64,000 nucleotides of DNA from Urechis unicinctus (GCA_034190875.2 CM067348.1:33877772-33941771), one strand, 5' to 3'. Positions 9,412 to 19,330 are shown, counted from the stretch's first letter. Numbers and translations are program-made. Notes: a model not told the origin generated them from the sequence alone.

Positions 9412-10023
9412 ATGGATCCTGATACCATTATTGATCAACTCCTTGAACAGGACGCAGCTTGCCCGTCAGCCACAAAGTCTGAGCGAGTAAAACCCCATTG
9501 CACCCCTGGTGAAGATTCTAAGAGAAATAGACTTGCTGCTGTCATAGCTGGGGGTCAGGCCCGTCAGTACCTCGGCGATCAGCACCTGTCGACTGCAAAG
9601 ATTGAATCAATGTCCGATGAAGAGATTACAAAGCTCTATGCGAAATATGAGGCTCGGCTGGGCGCTAGCTTGACGCAGACTCTGGGGCAGTCCGTTCTCC
9701 AACTGTTTTCTAGCGTTGCTTGTTTCTGCCAATCCCCCCAGAACATCAACCAAATCTGATTACGGACCTAAAGACTGACCCTTTTGTCGGGCACACGCTA
9801 AGAACTGCCACATGCGAACTTTGTCATTGCTATGGTATGAGGTTGGCTCCGCTTACCGCAGCCTTAACAATGGCCAAGTACTGCCAATTTGGAGCGAGCA
9901 CCCCCGCCATCCGTGACCGGCCGTCCAACACCCCTCCTGCAGAGGACCTGTCTGGGTGCCGTAATGAGAGGAACAAAATTAGTAGGTAATATGGAGAACG
10001 CAAATGAAGAGATAATGGCGTGA
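9412..10023 (+). pseudogene. Unnamed conserved Polinton protein, copy 1, frameshifted
   Basis: The true N-terminus is kept here: MDPDTIIDQLLEQDA at 9412. It continues with LAAVIAGGQARQYLGDQHL and MSDEEITKLYAKYEARLG, then SLTQTLGQSVLQLFSSVAC, where a 4-bp deletion (relative to copy 2) shifts the frame at about 9720. A 1-bp insertion in the C run at about 9900 brings the frame back, so the end (ATGGCGTGA) matches copy 2. The protein is helical with one hydrophobic stretch around LGQSVLQLFSSVA and no catalytic motif. I know similar proteins only as unnamed. Its first 59 bases lie outside the tandem duplication. Confidence 0.55.
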
Positions 10024-10661
10024 CTAGTGATCATCCTTCGCCTCAACCTCAACCTGCACCAAAGGAGAGACCTACAAAAGATGCTAAAAAGGTTGAGGCA
10101 GGCCTAAAGGGCGCTGCGGCTCGAAAAGCTAATCAAAATAAACTTCTGAGAGAGCTGCGGGAGGCTAAGTCCGCCCTACAGTCTGAAAATCGGCCCCCTC
10201 CTCCTGCCCCCCAGCCCGGTGAAGTGGGGTCCACCGCAGGGCAGATGGGTTCGACTCAGTCTTGGCAGGCGTGGGCGACATCACCTTTGTTTGTTGGCGG
10301 ATTAGGGGTGTTTGGACTAGCATTGTATTGTAACCGGCATAGACTAGTGGCTTCCACCCCAGGCTGTGGTAAGTTGAGAGCCAGCAAAGTCAGCACCTTC
10401 GGACGCTCATTTGAAGGACCCGTTTTACATGGAATTACTGATGGAAAAATGCTCGTCAACGTGCTGTACCACGGTGCAGTTGTTACCAGTATATCAATAG
10501 GTTATGCCAGACTTAGTAAGATGGTTCTGGGTGGCGGGACTCCACGTCTTGATTTCACCCCACGCGACCTGGCTATGGCTGTAGTCGATGTATCACTAGC
10601 CATGGCTACAAAGGATATGCTAATTAAACAAGGAATCTTACCAGTTGATATACTGAACTAA
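10020..10661 (+). CDS. Membrane-anchored virion-type protein, copy 1
   Basis: The frame is open for 213 codons but begins without an ATG (a GTG at 10020 is the first candidate), overlapping the end of the previous gene by four bases. A proline- and charge-rich N-terminus with a helical segment (KANQNKLLRELREAKSALQS) is followed by one transmembrane helix (SPLFVGGLGVFGLALYC, about residues 88-104), and a C-terminal domain ending VSLAMATKDMLIKQGILP. No enzyme motif. It looks like a minor virion membrane protein. The missing ATG occurs in both copies, so either the start is non-ATG or a frameshift at the start predates the duplication. Confidence 0.5.
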   Translation: MTSDHPSPQPQPAPKERPTKDAKKVEAGLKGAAARKANQNKLLRELREAKSALQSENRPPPPAPQPGEVGSTAGQMGSTQSWQAWATSPLFVGGLGVFGLALYCNRHRLVASTPGCGKLRASKVSTFGRSFEGPVLHGITDGKMLVNVLYHGAVVTSISIGYARLSKMVLGGGTPRLDFTPRDLAMAVVDVSLAMATKDMLIKQGILPVDILN

Positions 10662-10840
10662 TGGCCACAATTGCGCTGCTTGTTGGAGGTGCTCTTGTTA
10701 ACGCCCTTGCATTCTCTGGGAGCAACTTTTTATTCTCTAAGTTACACAGCAGCCAAGTGGACGCACAAGGTAAACGCCATGATATGACAATCAAGCAGCT
10801 TTAGTCTGCACAGGCAGGGGGGCCAAGAAGCTAGACTTCA
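10661..10840 (+). pseudogene. Small membrane-anchored protein, copy 1, truncated by the duplication junction
   Basis: The stop of the previous gene and this start overlap as TAATG (10659-10663). It reads MATIALLVGGALVNALAFSG, a hydrophobic N-terminal helix, then NFLFSKLHSSQVDAQGKRHD and a TAG at 10802-10804. The same TAG is found in copy 2, so it arose before the duplication. The remaining C-terminal part is absent here because the duplication junction lies at 10840/10841. Confidence 0.5.
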
Positions 10841-11396
10841 CACAAAGTCTGAGCGAGTAAAACCCCATTGCACCCCTGGTGAAGATTCTAAGAGAAATAG
10901 ACTTGCTGCTGTCATAGCTGGGGGTCAGGCCCGTCAGTACCTCGGCGATCAGCACCTGTCGACTGCAAAGATTGAATCAATGTCCGATGAAGAGATTACA
11001 AAGCTCTATGCGAAATATGAGGCTCGGCTGGGCGCTAGCTTGACGCAGACTCTGGGGCAGTCCGTTCTCCAACTGTTTTCTAGCGTTGCTTGTATGTTTC
11101 TGCCAATCCCCCCAGAACATCAACCAAATCTGATTACGGACCTCAAGACTGACCCGTTTGTCGGGCACACGCTAAGAACTGCCACATGTGAACTTTGTCA
11201 TCGCTATGGTATGAGGTTGGCTCCGCTTACCGCAGCCTTAACAATGGCCAAGTACTGCCAATTTGGAGCGAGCACCCCGCCATCCGTGACCGGCCGTCCA
11301 ACACCCCTCCTGCAGAGGACCTGTCTGGGTGCCGTAATGAGAGGAACAAAATTAGTAGGTAATATGGAGAACGCAAATGAAAAGATAATGGCGTGA
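10841..11396 (+). pseudogene. Unnamed conserved Polinton protein, copy 2, N-terminus missing
   Basis: This is the duplicate of the gene at 9412, but the first 20 codons are cut off by the duplication junction. It is otherwise open from the junction to the TGA at 11394-11396, including MSDEEITKLYAKYEARLG (ATG at 10980) and the stretch MFLPIPPEHQPNLITDL that copy 1 loses through its 4-bp deletion. The conserved C-terminal half (FVGHTLRTATCELCHRYG, LAPLTAALTMAKYCQFG) shows one histidine/cysteine cluster (CELCH). A possible metal site is speculation. An internal ATG could in principle start translation, but no promoter is evident. Confidence 0.55.
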
Positions 11397-12034
11397 CTAG
11401 TGATCATCCTTCGCCTCAACCTCAACCTGCGCCAAAGGAGAGACCTACAAAAGATGCTAAAAAGGTTGAGGAAGGCCTAAAGGGCGCTGCGGCTCGAAAA
11501 GCTAATCAAAATAAACTTCTGAGAGAGCTGCGGGAGGCTAAGTCCGCCCTACAGTCTGAAAATCGGCCCCCTCCTCCTGCCCCCCAGCCCGGTGAAGTGG
11601 GGTCCACCGCAGGGCAGATGGGTTCGACTCAGTCTTGGCAGGCGTGGGCGACATCACCTTTGTTTGTTGGCGGATTAGGGGTGTTTGGACTAGCATTGTA
11701 TTGTAACCGGCATAGACTAGTGGCTTCCACCCCAGGCTGTGGTAAGTTGAGAGCCAGCAAAGTCAGCACCTTCGGACGCTCATTTAAAGGACCCGTTTTA
11801 CATGGAATTACTGATGGAAAAATGCTCGTCAACGTGCTGTACCACGGTGCAGTTGTTTCCAGTATATCAATAGGTTATGCCAGACTTAGTAAGATGGTTC
11901 TGGGTGGCGGGACTCCACGTCTTGATTTCACCCCATGCGACCTGGCTATGGCTGTAGTCGATGTATCACTAGCCATGGCTACAAAGGATATGCTAATTAA
12001 ACAAGGAATCTTACCCGTTGATATACTGAACTAA
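11393..12034 (+). CDS. Membrane-anchored virion-type protein, copy 2
   Basis: The duplicate of 10020-10661, again 213 open codons with a GTG as first candidate start. It differs from copy 1 at only a few residues, for example Glu instead of Ala in the N-terminal helical region, Lys instead of Glu before GPVLHGI, and Cys instead of Arg in DFTPCDLA. Same predicted layout: proline-rich N-terminus, one membrane helix, conserved helical C-terminus. Confidence 0.5.
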   Translation: MTSDHPSPQPQPAPKERPTKDAKKVEEGLKGAAARKANQNKLLRELREAKSALQSENRPPPPAPQPGEVGSTAGQMGSTQSWQAWATSPLFVGGLGVFGLALYCNRHRLVASTPGCGKLRASKVSTFGRSFKGPVLHGITDGKMLVNVLYHGAVVSSISIGYARLSKMVLGGGTPRLDFTPCDLAMAVVDVSLAMATKDMLIKQGILPVDILN

Positions 12035-12433
12035 TGGCCACAATCGCGCTGCTTGTTGGAGGTGCTCTTGTTAACGCCCTTGCATTCTCTGGGAGCAACT
12101 TTTTATTCTCTAAGTTACACAGCAGCCAAGTGGACGCACAAGGTAAACGCCATGATATGACAATCAAGCAGCTTTAGTCTGCACAGGCAGGGGGGCAAAG
12201 AAGCTAGACTTCATCAATGAGGACCTCCGCCGCCAGGGACATGCCGAGCATACTTTCCTGGCTGTCGACGAAGTTAGGCGTGAAAACTACCTGATTATAG
12301 GCGAATCCTACTGGACCCTGAGTCCAAGCTTTCAGACTTCTACATGCCCTCAGATGACCAAATGGAAAGCGAGGTGACGTTCATTATCCTGGGTATGGCT
12401 TCGACTGGCCCCATTGCCTACAGGCTGGTAAGT
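12034..12433 (+). pseudogene. Small membrane-anchored protein, copy 2, with stop and frameshifts
   Basis: It starts in the TAATG overlap at 12034 with MATIALLVGGALVNALAFSG and reaches the same TAG as copy 1 at 12175-12177. After a frame change at the G run (12190-12196) it continues KKLDFINEDLRRQGHAEHTF, NYLIIGESYWTLSPSF, and after another frame change SDFYMPSDDQMESEV with a second hydrophobic helix (FIILGMASTGPIAYRLV). So the full protein had a membrane helix at each end. Role unknown; its place beside other membrane-anchored proteins suggests a virion component. Confidence 0.5.
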
Positions 12434-12504
12434 AGGCCGATCGTGTTAGCGCAAATATTAGAGCAGGTCAGCTGTTTGGCTCATGCTCGTAAATATACTA
12501 TAAT

Positions 12505-13385
12505 GGATCGCTCGAATCGTCGCATGCAAAACTATCTACTATAGCCCCCAGGTGTATTGGAAGGGAATTACAGCTATCACGAAACTTGCAGCATCCTGAA
12601 TGGTTTCTGAGGAAGTTGTCCGGGGTTGGCTAACAAATAAAGATATATGAAAGATCTACCTGCCAAGCCCGACACACTTTTGTAGGCAAAAATTTGACGT
12701 GTCTGGGCCAAAGGAGGTTCGTCAAACCAATTTGTTTTTCCCTCATAACAGCGTGCAATGCCTGACTTACAAGTATGCCCTCACAGCTGTGGACGTGGCC
12801 TCGCCCTTCAAAGCGGCAGAGCCATTGATTATGAAAGAGGTTACAAAAGTTACAGATGCACTTTAAAGGATATACAAGCAAGGGCCACTGTATTGGCTTC
12901 AACTACTTCAGGTCGACCCCAGACGGGAGTTCATGGGTGCAGTGACCAAACATGGGGTCTCTGTCAGGCTTGGCCGTGAAGATGTCCATCGAGTCCAGGC
13001 TATTGTGTAAAACTTTATGGCACTCTTGCTGAGCGTCTCTTCGGACACCATTATGCCATGGAGCTTCATCCAGAAAACGATCAACTTTCGGCTGCAAGCT
13101 GTTGTCTCTGCTTGATTGAAAAAACCTAAAGATGCTATATGGGTTCTTGGTAAAGCTCAAACAGCAAAAGTAGGGCCGTTGTCGTACCACTGACCATGTG
13201 TGGTCACTCAATGTCTACCGGCTGGGAGGCTCTGTCACAAAGCCCGAAGAGCCTATGTTGGATGGCTTTATAAAGGAGGGGCTGCTAGCATCCAGCTACC
13301 ACCAGACGCCATTCTCAATAAGACATTTGACAAAATAGACTATACACAGGAATATTGGTATTTGCAAGCAAGTGCCCTTGGATAA
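12505..13385 (+). pseudogene. rve-type (retroviral-like) DDE integrase, inactivated
   Basis: This is the integrase that inserts Polinton DNA into host chromosomes. Fragments in order are VVRGWLTNKDIWKIYLP (12610-12660, two frames), KFDVSGPKEVRQTNLFF, TYKYALTAVDVASPF with the first catalytic Asp at 12792-12794, a TAA at 12864, LLQVDPRREFMG with the second Asp at 12915-12917, and REDVHRVQAIV followed by a TAA at 13008-13010 exactly where the third catalytic residue (Glu) belongs. All of these from 12792 to 13010 are in one frame. After a frameshift come GTLAERLFGHHYAMELHP and, later, the C-terminal chromatin/DNA-binding region (DHVWSLNVYRLGGSVTKP, near 13193-13246) and QLPPDAIL. The start is uncertain; MDRSNRRMQNYL at 12504 may be part of it. 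Confidence 0.75.
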
Positions 13386-13429
13386 TACAAGGGACCCTCG
13401 TAACAAGCCCTGTACACAATAGTTCTATA

Positions 13430-14815
13430 TTATGCTCAAGCATCAGATTTCTGCGAGCGTTGTCTACAAGTATACTCTAGAGAAGACCTGCTCCAGGCTC
13501 ACAAACCAGAATGGAATAGATCAAACAGCAGCTCGGGTTGAGATGCCAAGAGGAGGGTTATAAAACAAGCTCTCCTTCCAAAACTGGCACAAGCAGCTTC
13601 CAGCCCCTGACGCCGACTTGGAGGCACTCACAGTCAAAGTGCAGAACATACTTTGGACTAAGGGCAACACCCAGAAGATGGAGCAACAAGAGACCTGCAG
13701 CTATGGGTATGTTGTGGTGAGGTGCGATGGTCATTCAAACGATCCTGTAGTTATAGAGGACTGGATGGTGTCGATCAATCTGTGCAGGGCCTGCAGCAGG
13801 AATAACGCAAGATCAAGGCGGTTATATCTAGGTCTACTGCTATGTGTATGACTCCATGGGATTGTCTTATATATGCAGGGAGCCACTGGTAGGGACAGAT
13901 GGTCAATGTGACTCTGTTCGGGACCAACATGGACATGTATATCTCACTGTTACTGGGACAGTTATGCTTCATTGACAGTGTACAGTTCCTCTTGGCCTCG
14001 CTTGACAAGCTGGTCTCTGCAAACAATCCAGACGTTTTTGCAGTAACAGCTAAGTATGATCCCGATGAAACGAAGCGCCGGCTGCTACTGCTGAAGGTAG
14101 TGTACCCCTAAGAGTTGATGGACGACTGGATGTTTGATGCTCCCCTATCCCTATACAGGAGTTCTACAGCAAGGTCTTGGACATATTCAGGCGGGCCAAT
14201 ATGGGCGACAATCATGACATGTGCTGCTCCTGGCGGATGTGTCTGAAATATTCCGCAAGACCTATCTGAAGCAGTATGGTCTGAACCAAGCCAACGACTA
14301 ACTAGCCCTGGACTGTCATGGTAAGCGCTTCTGAAGTGCATAGGTGTTTCACTTGAGTTGCCAACCGACTATGACCAACACCTGTTCATTGAGTAGAGCC
14401 TACGTAGTGTGATAAGTATGGTATCACAACGCCAAGTTAAATCCATTGGTGGAGGATAAGCAAGCTGGCTACAACCAGCACCCCGACGCAAACAACCTGC
14501 ATGGCTGGGCGATGAGTGAGCCCCAACCAACTGGGGCGATTGAGTGATTGGACTAGCCAGTCAATATGCAGATGCAAGACCATTTGGACGATGCCAAAAC
14601 CGGATATATACTCAAAGTTGATCTGGAGTATCCTGCAGGGATTCACGATGAGCACAACAAATATCCACTAGCACCACAGCAGATGGCTGTGCAAAAGGAA
14701 TGGTTGTCAGAAGTATCTCCTGGGTGCAGTGGGGAGCACCATGGCGGTCTAGAACCTGGAACCCAGCCAACGCAATAGAGAGAAGCATGTGATGGTTGTA
14801 AATAGTTAAGACATA
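13430..14815 (+). pseudogene. Protein-primed DNA polymerase B, N-terminal half only, heavily broken
   Basis: Family B, protein-primed polymerase (the replicase of Polintons). Recognisable pieces: LEALTVKVQNILWTKGN (13619 on) and ETCSYGYVVVRCDGHSNDP, then a deletion, LLLGQLCFIDSVQFLLASL and KLVSANNPDVFAVTAKYD (13950-14060), then SPGLSW and LPTDYDQHLFIE (about 14300-14393), and TGYILKVDLEYPAGIHDEH with NKYPLAPQQMAVQKEWLSE (14599-14712). These lie in several frames with stops between. The last trace is near 14,810. Everything C-terminal, including the palm motifs with the catalytic aspartates, is absent. The truncation point is close to the left boundary of the large inverted repeat. Confidence 0.75.
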
Positions 14816-14959
14816 ATAATGACGCCAACGTGAATACACTAACAAAAACCGAGAGTATTTCCTTACACATTTGACAGTTTATAATGGAAGTATAGTATAT
14901 GGTTGACGTAGAAATAAATTATCCAACCATGTAGCTAGACATATACTGAAGAAATATAT
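14816..14959. other. Transition between Polinton remnant and large inverted repeat
   Basis: Base composition changes here from balanced to AT-rich. No gene or repeat is seen, and I find no copy of this stretch elsewhere in the window. Confidence 0.4.
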
Positions 14960-15206
14960 CTAACTTTGTTTGCTACTACTCCGCCTAAGGTTGGAAACTT
15001 ATTATTCGGTGTAACTATCCACTTTTTCTTGGCGTTAACTGCCTTTCCCTGAATTTACATTTTGGCCCAAACGACCATTTTGGCCATGTTGAATAATCGG
15101 TCATTATATGGCTTTGTTCGATGTATATTTGCTTCAAACTTAGATTCATGATTTGTGCGACTTTTAACTTCAATGAACAATTCTTTGTTTTAAATTATCG
15201 CTTGAA

Positions 15207-15684
15207 ATGAAAAACATACAAATTTTGAATGAATATATAAATCAGCAGTTTAATGAATATTGGGCAGCACACGCTCAAATATCGTTTTGGACGGATATAA
15301 AAAAAATGGCGATTTTATTGGGAAATCCGGTGTTGGAAGTCTTTGTCAACTCATTTTTGGTGTTTTGTGCTCAATATATATCCGTATGATAATGTTTTAT
15401 TTAGATTAATAAGAAGAAATAACCTGGGAATTAGAGACGCAGATCACCTTTTAAAACGTTTGGAGAATCTCACTGAAATGAGATACTGGTTTTCGCGATC
15501 TATGATGTGTTTCAACGGACTGTTTTTAACAAGGGATCGTTTTATGTTATCAGTTTGCTTATGTCTTAAAATCAAATTGTCCCCACGAACGCATCCGCGG
15601 GTTCAAGCTGAAGGTATATTTTGGGATTGTAACAATTGCAGCTTTCCATACCGCGTGGAATTTCCGGTGCACGAGCGAGTATAA
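15207..15684 (+). other. Unrecognised coding-like stretch within left repeat copy
   Basis: Two overlapping frames (15,207-15,389 and 15,343-15,684) give MKNIQILNEYINQQFNEYW and, in another frame, a 113-codon stretch with LGIRDADHLLKRLENLTEM, FNGLFLTRDRFMLSVCLC and EGIFWDCNNCSFPYRVEF. The right copy has the same DNA with many stops. It may be an eroded transposon gene or simply long open frames. I do not recognise a family. Confidence 0.3.
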
Positions 15685-16243
15685 ACAAAGGTGATCGGTC
15701 AGCCATGACTAATTTAAACGCTATGTTTCCATTTGATTCTTATTTGGTCAGTATGATTCCAACGTTTAAATATTGAATATCATTCATGTGACAATGAACG
15801 TTATTGTTGCGGGAAGAATTTTCATGTACGACAAATTATGAAATACTCGTAGTTAACAGTGGTTAGCCAGCTACACCGGGCTGTTACGCACGTGGGCTCT
15901 ACCGTTCACACTAGCACTTACCGATCACTAACACTATTCCAAAAATACCCAGATACCACGTTAATGTTACTAGATGCCTGCAGCTTGGTTGGACAGATAT
16001 ACCGATTACCATTGATTTTTTTTTTAAATGTATTTTCTAAAGTTCATTTAACCGTATTGACTATTGTCCATTTTAGCGAACGGCGTTGGCCCCATCTGTC
16101 AGATGTAAACATTGCCTGATCTTGACAGCGGACATGCGCCCCGGTATCACAATAACCCAAACGCTCCAATTCTGTTGTTGAGTAAGGTAGGGGATCCTGA
16201 TTCCAGGATCACCGATCCCACTCGTCTTCAGACTTAAAGTTAA
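15655..16243. other. Extra block in left repeat copy
   Basis: This 0.6-kb block has no counterpart in the right copy, where similarity jumps from the sequence before it (TTTCCATACCG) to that after it (CTGTAACTCACAATGTTGT). It holds an 86-codon frame at 15,859-16,119 without recognisable features. Confidence 0.6.
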
Positions 16244-17238
16244 TGCACTGTAACTCACAATGTTGTATGGTTCACTATGACATAGTATACTATATAACAA
16301 CTCTGGTGGTACTGTGTTGGTGGGGTGGGGTTACTCTTTCAAATGTTTTTTTTTAAAGGTTGAAGATTGTTTTTTTGCTTTTGACATCATTGAATTATAT
16401 ACTTGCATCAGTAATGTTACCCTTAACATGGAAATAGCATGATCTGCTAATATGATATATCATTTTAATATACTAAAACATGAGTTCTTTATTACATTCC
16501 TATAAGTTTGATTATGTGTTATATGATAGTTCAGTCATGGACAGAGTCACACTTTTGCCATTAATTAGTCAGGAGAGTGATTCTTTAGATCTTAATAGTT
16601 TGAGTTGACAGCCAAGTTCAACCGCAACTTGGCAAATAATCAGACCCTAAGTAGGTTTTTGAAGTCTGGGTATCTGCCACATCAATATTGGTAATAAAAT
16701 TTTTGTCAAATGTTCAATGTTTGTAATCCAAACAATTGTTCAATAGTACAGTCACGTCATTTAAATATATCATGTACAATTTATAAATGACATGGTCATC
16801 TGTCAGTTAGTCTTAAAACTGTGCATCTGGTCTAGTATTGAAAGGGTTATTAATCATATCTGAAACCTTAAATCACACATGAGGCCTTTTTAGAAAAGTG
16901 CAGTTCCAAAGATGTAACAAACTGGCTGGTTAGGCATGACTTTGAAGGTCACTTTATTGGTTGCCCATCCCGGACCTGTTGCTTGCCACTTATAAGGTAT
17001 AATTTATGGGACCATTAGGCAGTAACCATTAATAGTTATGCTCCTCAGCACAGTTTTGCCCTGTCCATCTGTGCTTGTACACTTTTGGTGTCACATTTTT
17101 TTAATAATGCAAGTCACGGTTATATTGATTGTCACTTACAAACAAAATATCAGCCCTTTGTGACCTTATTATTGAAATAAATTCTCATTAGCTATGTTAA
17201 CCAAATAGGGAATACCTGTATAAAATTAAACATGAACC

Positions 17239-17284
17239 ACTCTTATATTGATGATCACTTTTAAGTGATCATCAATATAAGAGT
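17239..17284. repeat. Perfect 22-bp-arm palindrome
   Basis: ACTCTTATATTGATGATCAC with its continuation TT (17,239-17,260) is followed after 2 bases by its exact reverse complement (17,263-17,284). The right copy (near 53,113-53,134) has only one arm, so the palindrome formed in the left copy by a local inverted duplication, or was lost on the right. Confidence 0.9.
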
Positions 17285-18060
17285 TTACTAAGTAAATATC
17301 AGCACTGCATGAACTTTTTTTCCTGAATGATTATCTCAATGGGGAATAATTCTTGATGTCACTTTTCTTATAATGCAAGCTTGCAACTTTACATTGACCA
17401 AATCTTGCTAGATGAAAGCAAATTTAAATTGCTTGTTCCAGGAAAAATGTAGCTAAGTTATTATTAGCTCATGGTTATTTGGGTGAATCATTTTTTAAAA
17501 ACTTAAATAATTAGGCTAAAATGATCAAGCTATTTGCATAACTACTTGGCGATGGACTATTGTTGCTAGACAAGTGGATTTGGGGGATATTGTTCAGCCC
17601 TGGTGTGTCATTGAATACAATGTAATACTATAAACGCTATGATTAAATGCTGTCATAACTTGTTAATGTCAAAAGCAGCAGAGTTCAATAGCCATAGGCA
17701 TTCTGTCTTTATTGTCAGGCAATGAGATTGACTAGGTGTTTATGATGACATTTTGCTCAGCAGCATTCACCATCTGATCTTAATAATATGGACCCAGTAT
17801 CTCAATTTAATCATATTGGAGATACATATTCTCTTGGTTAATCAGTCCTATTTAGGAAATTTATTTGTTCAAGATGGGCAATATCAGCTGGTCAAACATC
17901 ACAATTATGCTCATCTATCGCTGCATGATTCCTCTTCATATCAAAGGGAGCAGTGTTTTGCTTTAGGACCACTAGGCTCTTACTTAGTGAAAAGAAATAT
18001 TCTTTCATCTTATCATTTCATGACATTTGCTGATTTGAGATAAATGGGTAGTTTAATATA

Positions 18061-18141
18061 AGAATAGTGAGGAGGTCATGTGGCTTCATCTGCATTACTG
18101 ACAGTAATGTAGATAAAGCCACATGACCTCCTCACTATTCT
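18061..18141. repeat. 81-bp hairpin, left copy
   Basis: The outer 26 bases (AGAATAGTGAGGAGGTCATG and on) pair perfectly with the last 26, and the inner part pairs with few mismatches around a tiny loop. The same 81-bp hairpin is at 51,916-51,996 in the right copy. It could be a foldback/MITE insertion older than the duplication, or a structural element of the repeat. Confidence 0.9.
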
Positions 18142-18238
18142 ACATAATGAGTTACATTTGCAACATTAAGGTCCATGTGCATGCAACCAGCATGATATTT
18201 TATTCTCTTCTGCATGCATGTTAATGGTTAATCTACAA

Positions 18239-19330
18239 CTTCATCAATATTGTGGCTTCATCAGTGTTGTGGCTTACCACTACTGTGGCTTCACCAATGT
18301 TGTGGTTTCACCAATATTGTGGCTTTACCAATACTGTGGCTTCACCAATATTGTGGCTTCATCAATATTGTGGCTTCATCCGTATTGTCTTAATCAATAT
18401 TGTGCTTCATCAATACTCCAATATCGTGGCTTAATCAATATTGTGCTTCATCAATATTGTGGCTCAATATTGTGGCTTCATCAATAGTTGTGGCTTCATC
18501 AATAATTTGTGGCTTCATCAATTTTGTGGCTTCACCAATATTGTGGCTTCACCAGTGTTGTGGCTTTCACCAATGTTGTGGCTTCACCAGTGTTGTGGCT
18601 CATCAATATTGTGGCACCAATATTGTGGCTTCAGTAATATTGTGGCTTCATCAATATTGTGGCTTCAACCAATATTGTGGCTTCACCAAAACTGTGGCTT
18701 CACCAATGTTGTGGCTTCACCAATGTTGCTTCACCAATACTGTTTCACCAATATTGTGGCTTCACCAATATTGTGGCTTCACCAATATTGTGGCTTCACC
18801 ATGTTGTGGCTTCATCAAATGGCTTCATCAAAATTGTGGCTTCACCAATGTTGTTGCTTCACCAGTGTTGTGGCTGGCTTCACAATAATGTGGCTTCATC
18901 ACCAATGCTGTGGCTTCACCAGTGTTGTGGCTTCACCAATATTGTGGCTTCACCAATACTGTGGCTTCAATAATATTGTGGCTTCATCAATGTTGTTGCT
19001 TGCTTCATCAATTGTGGCTTTCACCAATGTTGTGGCTTCACCAATATTGTGGCTTTTTCAACCAGTGTTGTGGCTTCATCAATGTTATGGCTTCACCATG
19101 GTTGTGGCTTCACCAATGTTGTGGCTTCAACATGTTGTGGCTTCACCAATCAATGTTGTGGCTTCACCAATATTGTGGCTTCACCAGTGTTGTGGTTTCA
19201 TCAATGTTATGGCTTCATCAATGTTATGGTTTCACCAATGTTGTGGCTTTGCTAATGTTGTGGCTTCACCAATGTTGTGGCTTCATCAATGTTGTGGCTT
19301 CATCAATGATTTGGCTTCACTAATGTTTTA
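18239..19330. repeat. 17-bp minisatellite, about 64 units
   Basis: Unit CAATATTGTGGCTTCAC with CAATGTTG, CAGTGTTG and ATCAAT variants. Because 17 is not a multiple of 3 and the unit has no stop, all three plus frames stay open for long stretches (up to 301 codons). These are not genes. The right repeat copy has only about two units at this position (near 51,762-51,795). Confidence 0.95.

Larger units (their letters stand above)
9471..12213. repeat. 1.37-kb tandem segmental duplication (two copies)
   Basis: Copy 1 is 9471-10840 (1370 bp) and copy 2 is 10841-12213 (1373 bp). Both begin CACAAAGTCTGAGCGAG and end AGCTAGACTTCA. Reading them side by side I count about 13 substitutions, a 4-bp deletion in copy 1 (near 9723) and a 1-bp insertion in copy 1 (near 9900), which exactly accounts for the length difference. 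The junction has about 2 bp of microhomology (CA). Three genes of the element are duplicated as a block. Confidence 0.92.
1..14815. mobile_element. Decayed Polinton/Maverick-like integrated DNA virus, right part
   Basis: This block holds a set of genes that together define a Polinton-type element: SF1 helicase, YqaJ-type exonuclease, penton-like and double-jelly-roll-like capsid proteins, A32-type packaging ATPase, rve integrase and protein-primed DNA polymerase B. Genes form a central minus-strand block (about 7546 to 1948) flanked by plus-strand genes. The DNA is visibly richer in GC than everything to its right. The left end lies outside the window. The right end is a truncation inside the polymerase gene near 14,815, so no terminal inverted repeat is visible. 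Nearly every gene has frameshifts, and several have in-frame stops or deletions, so the copy is dead. I did not find an adenain-type protease. An adintovirus-like or Polinton-like-virus label would also fit; the integrase plus protein-primed polymerase favours Polinton. Confidence 0.85.
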
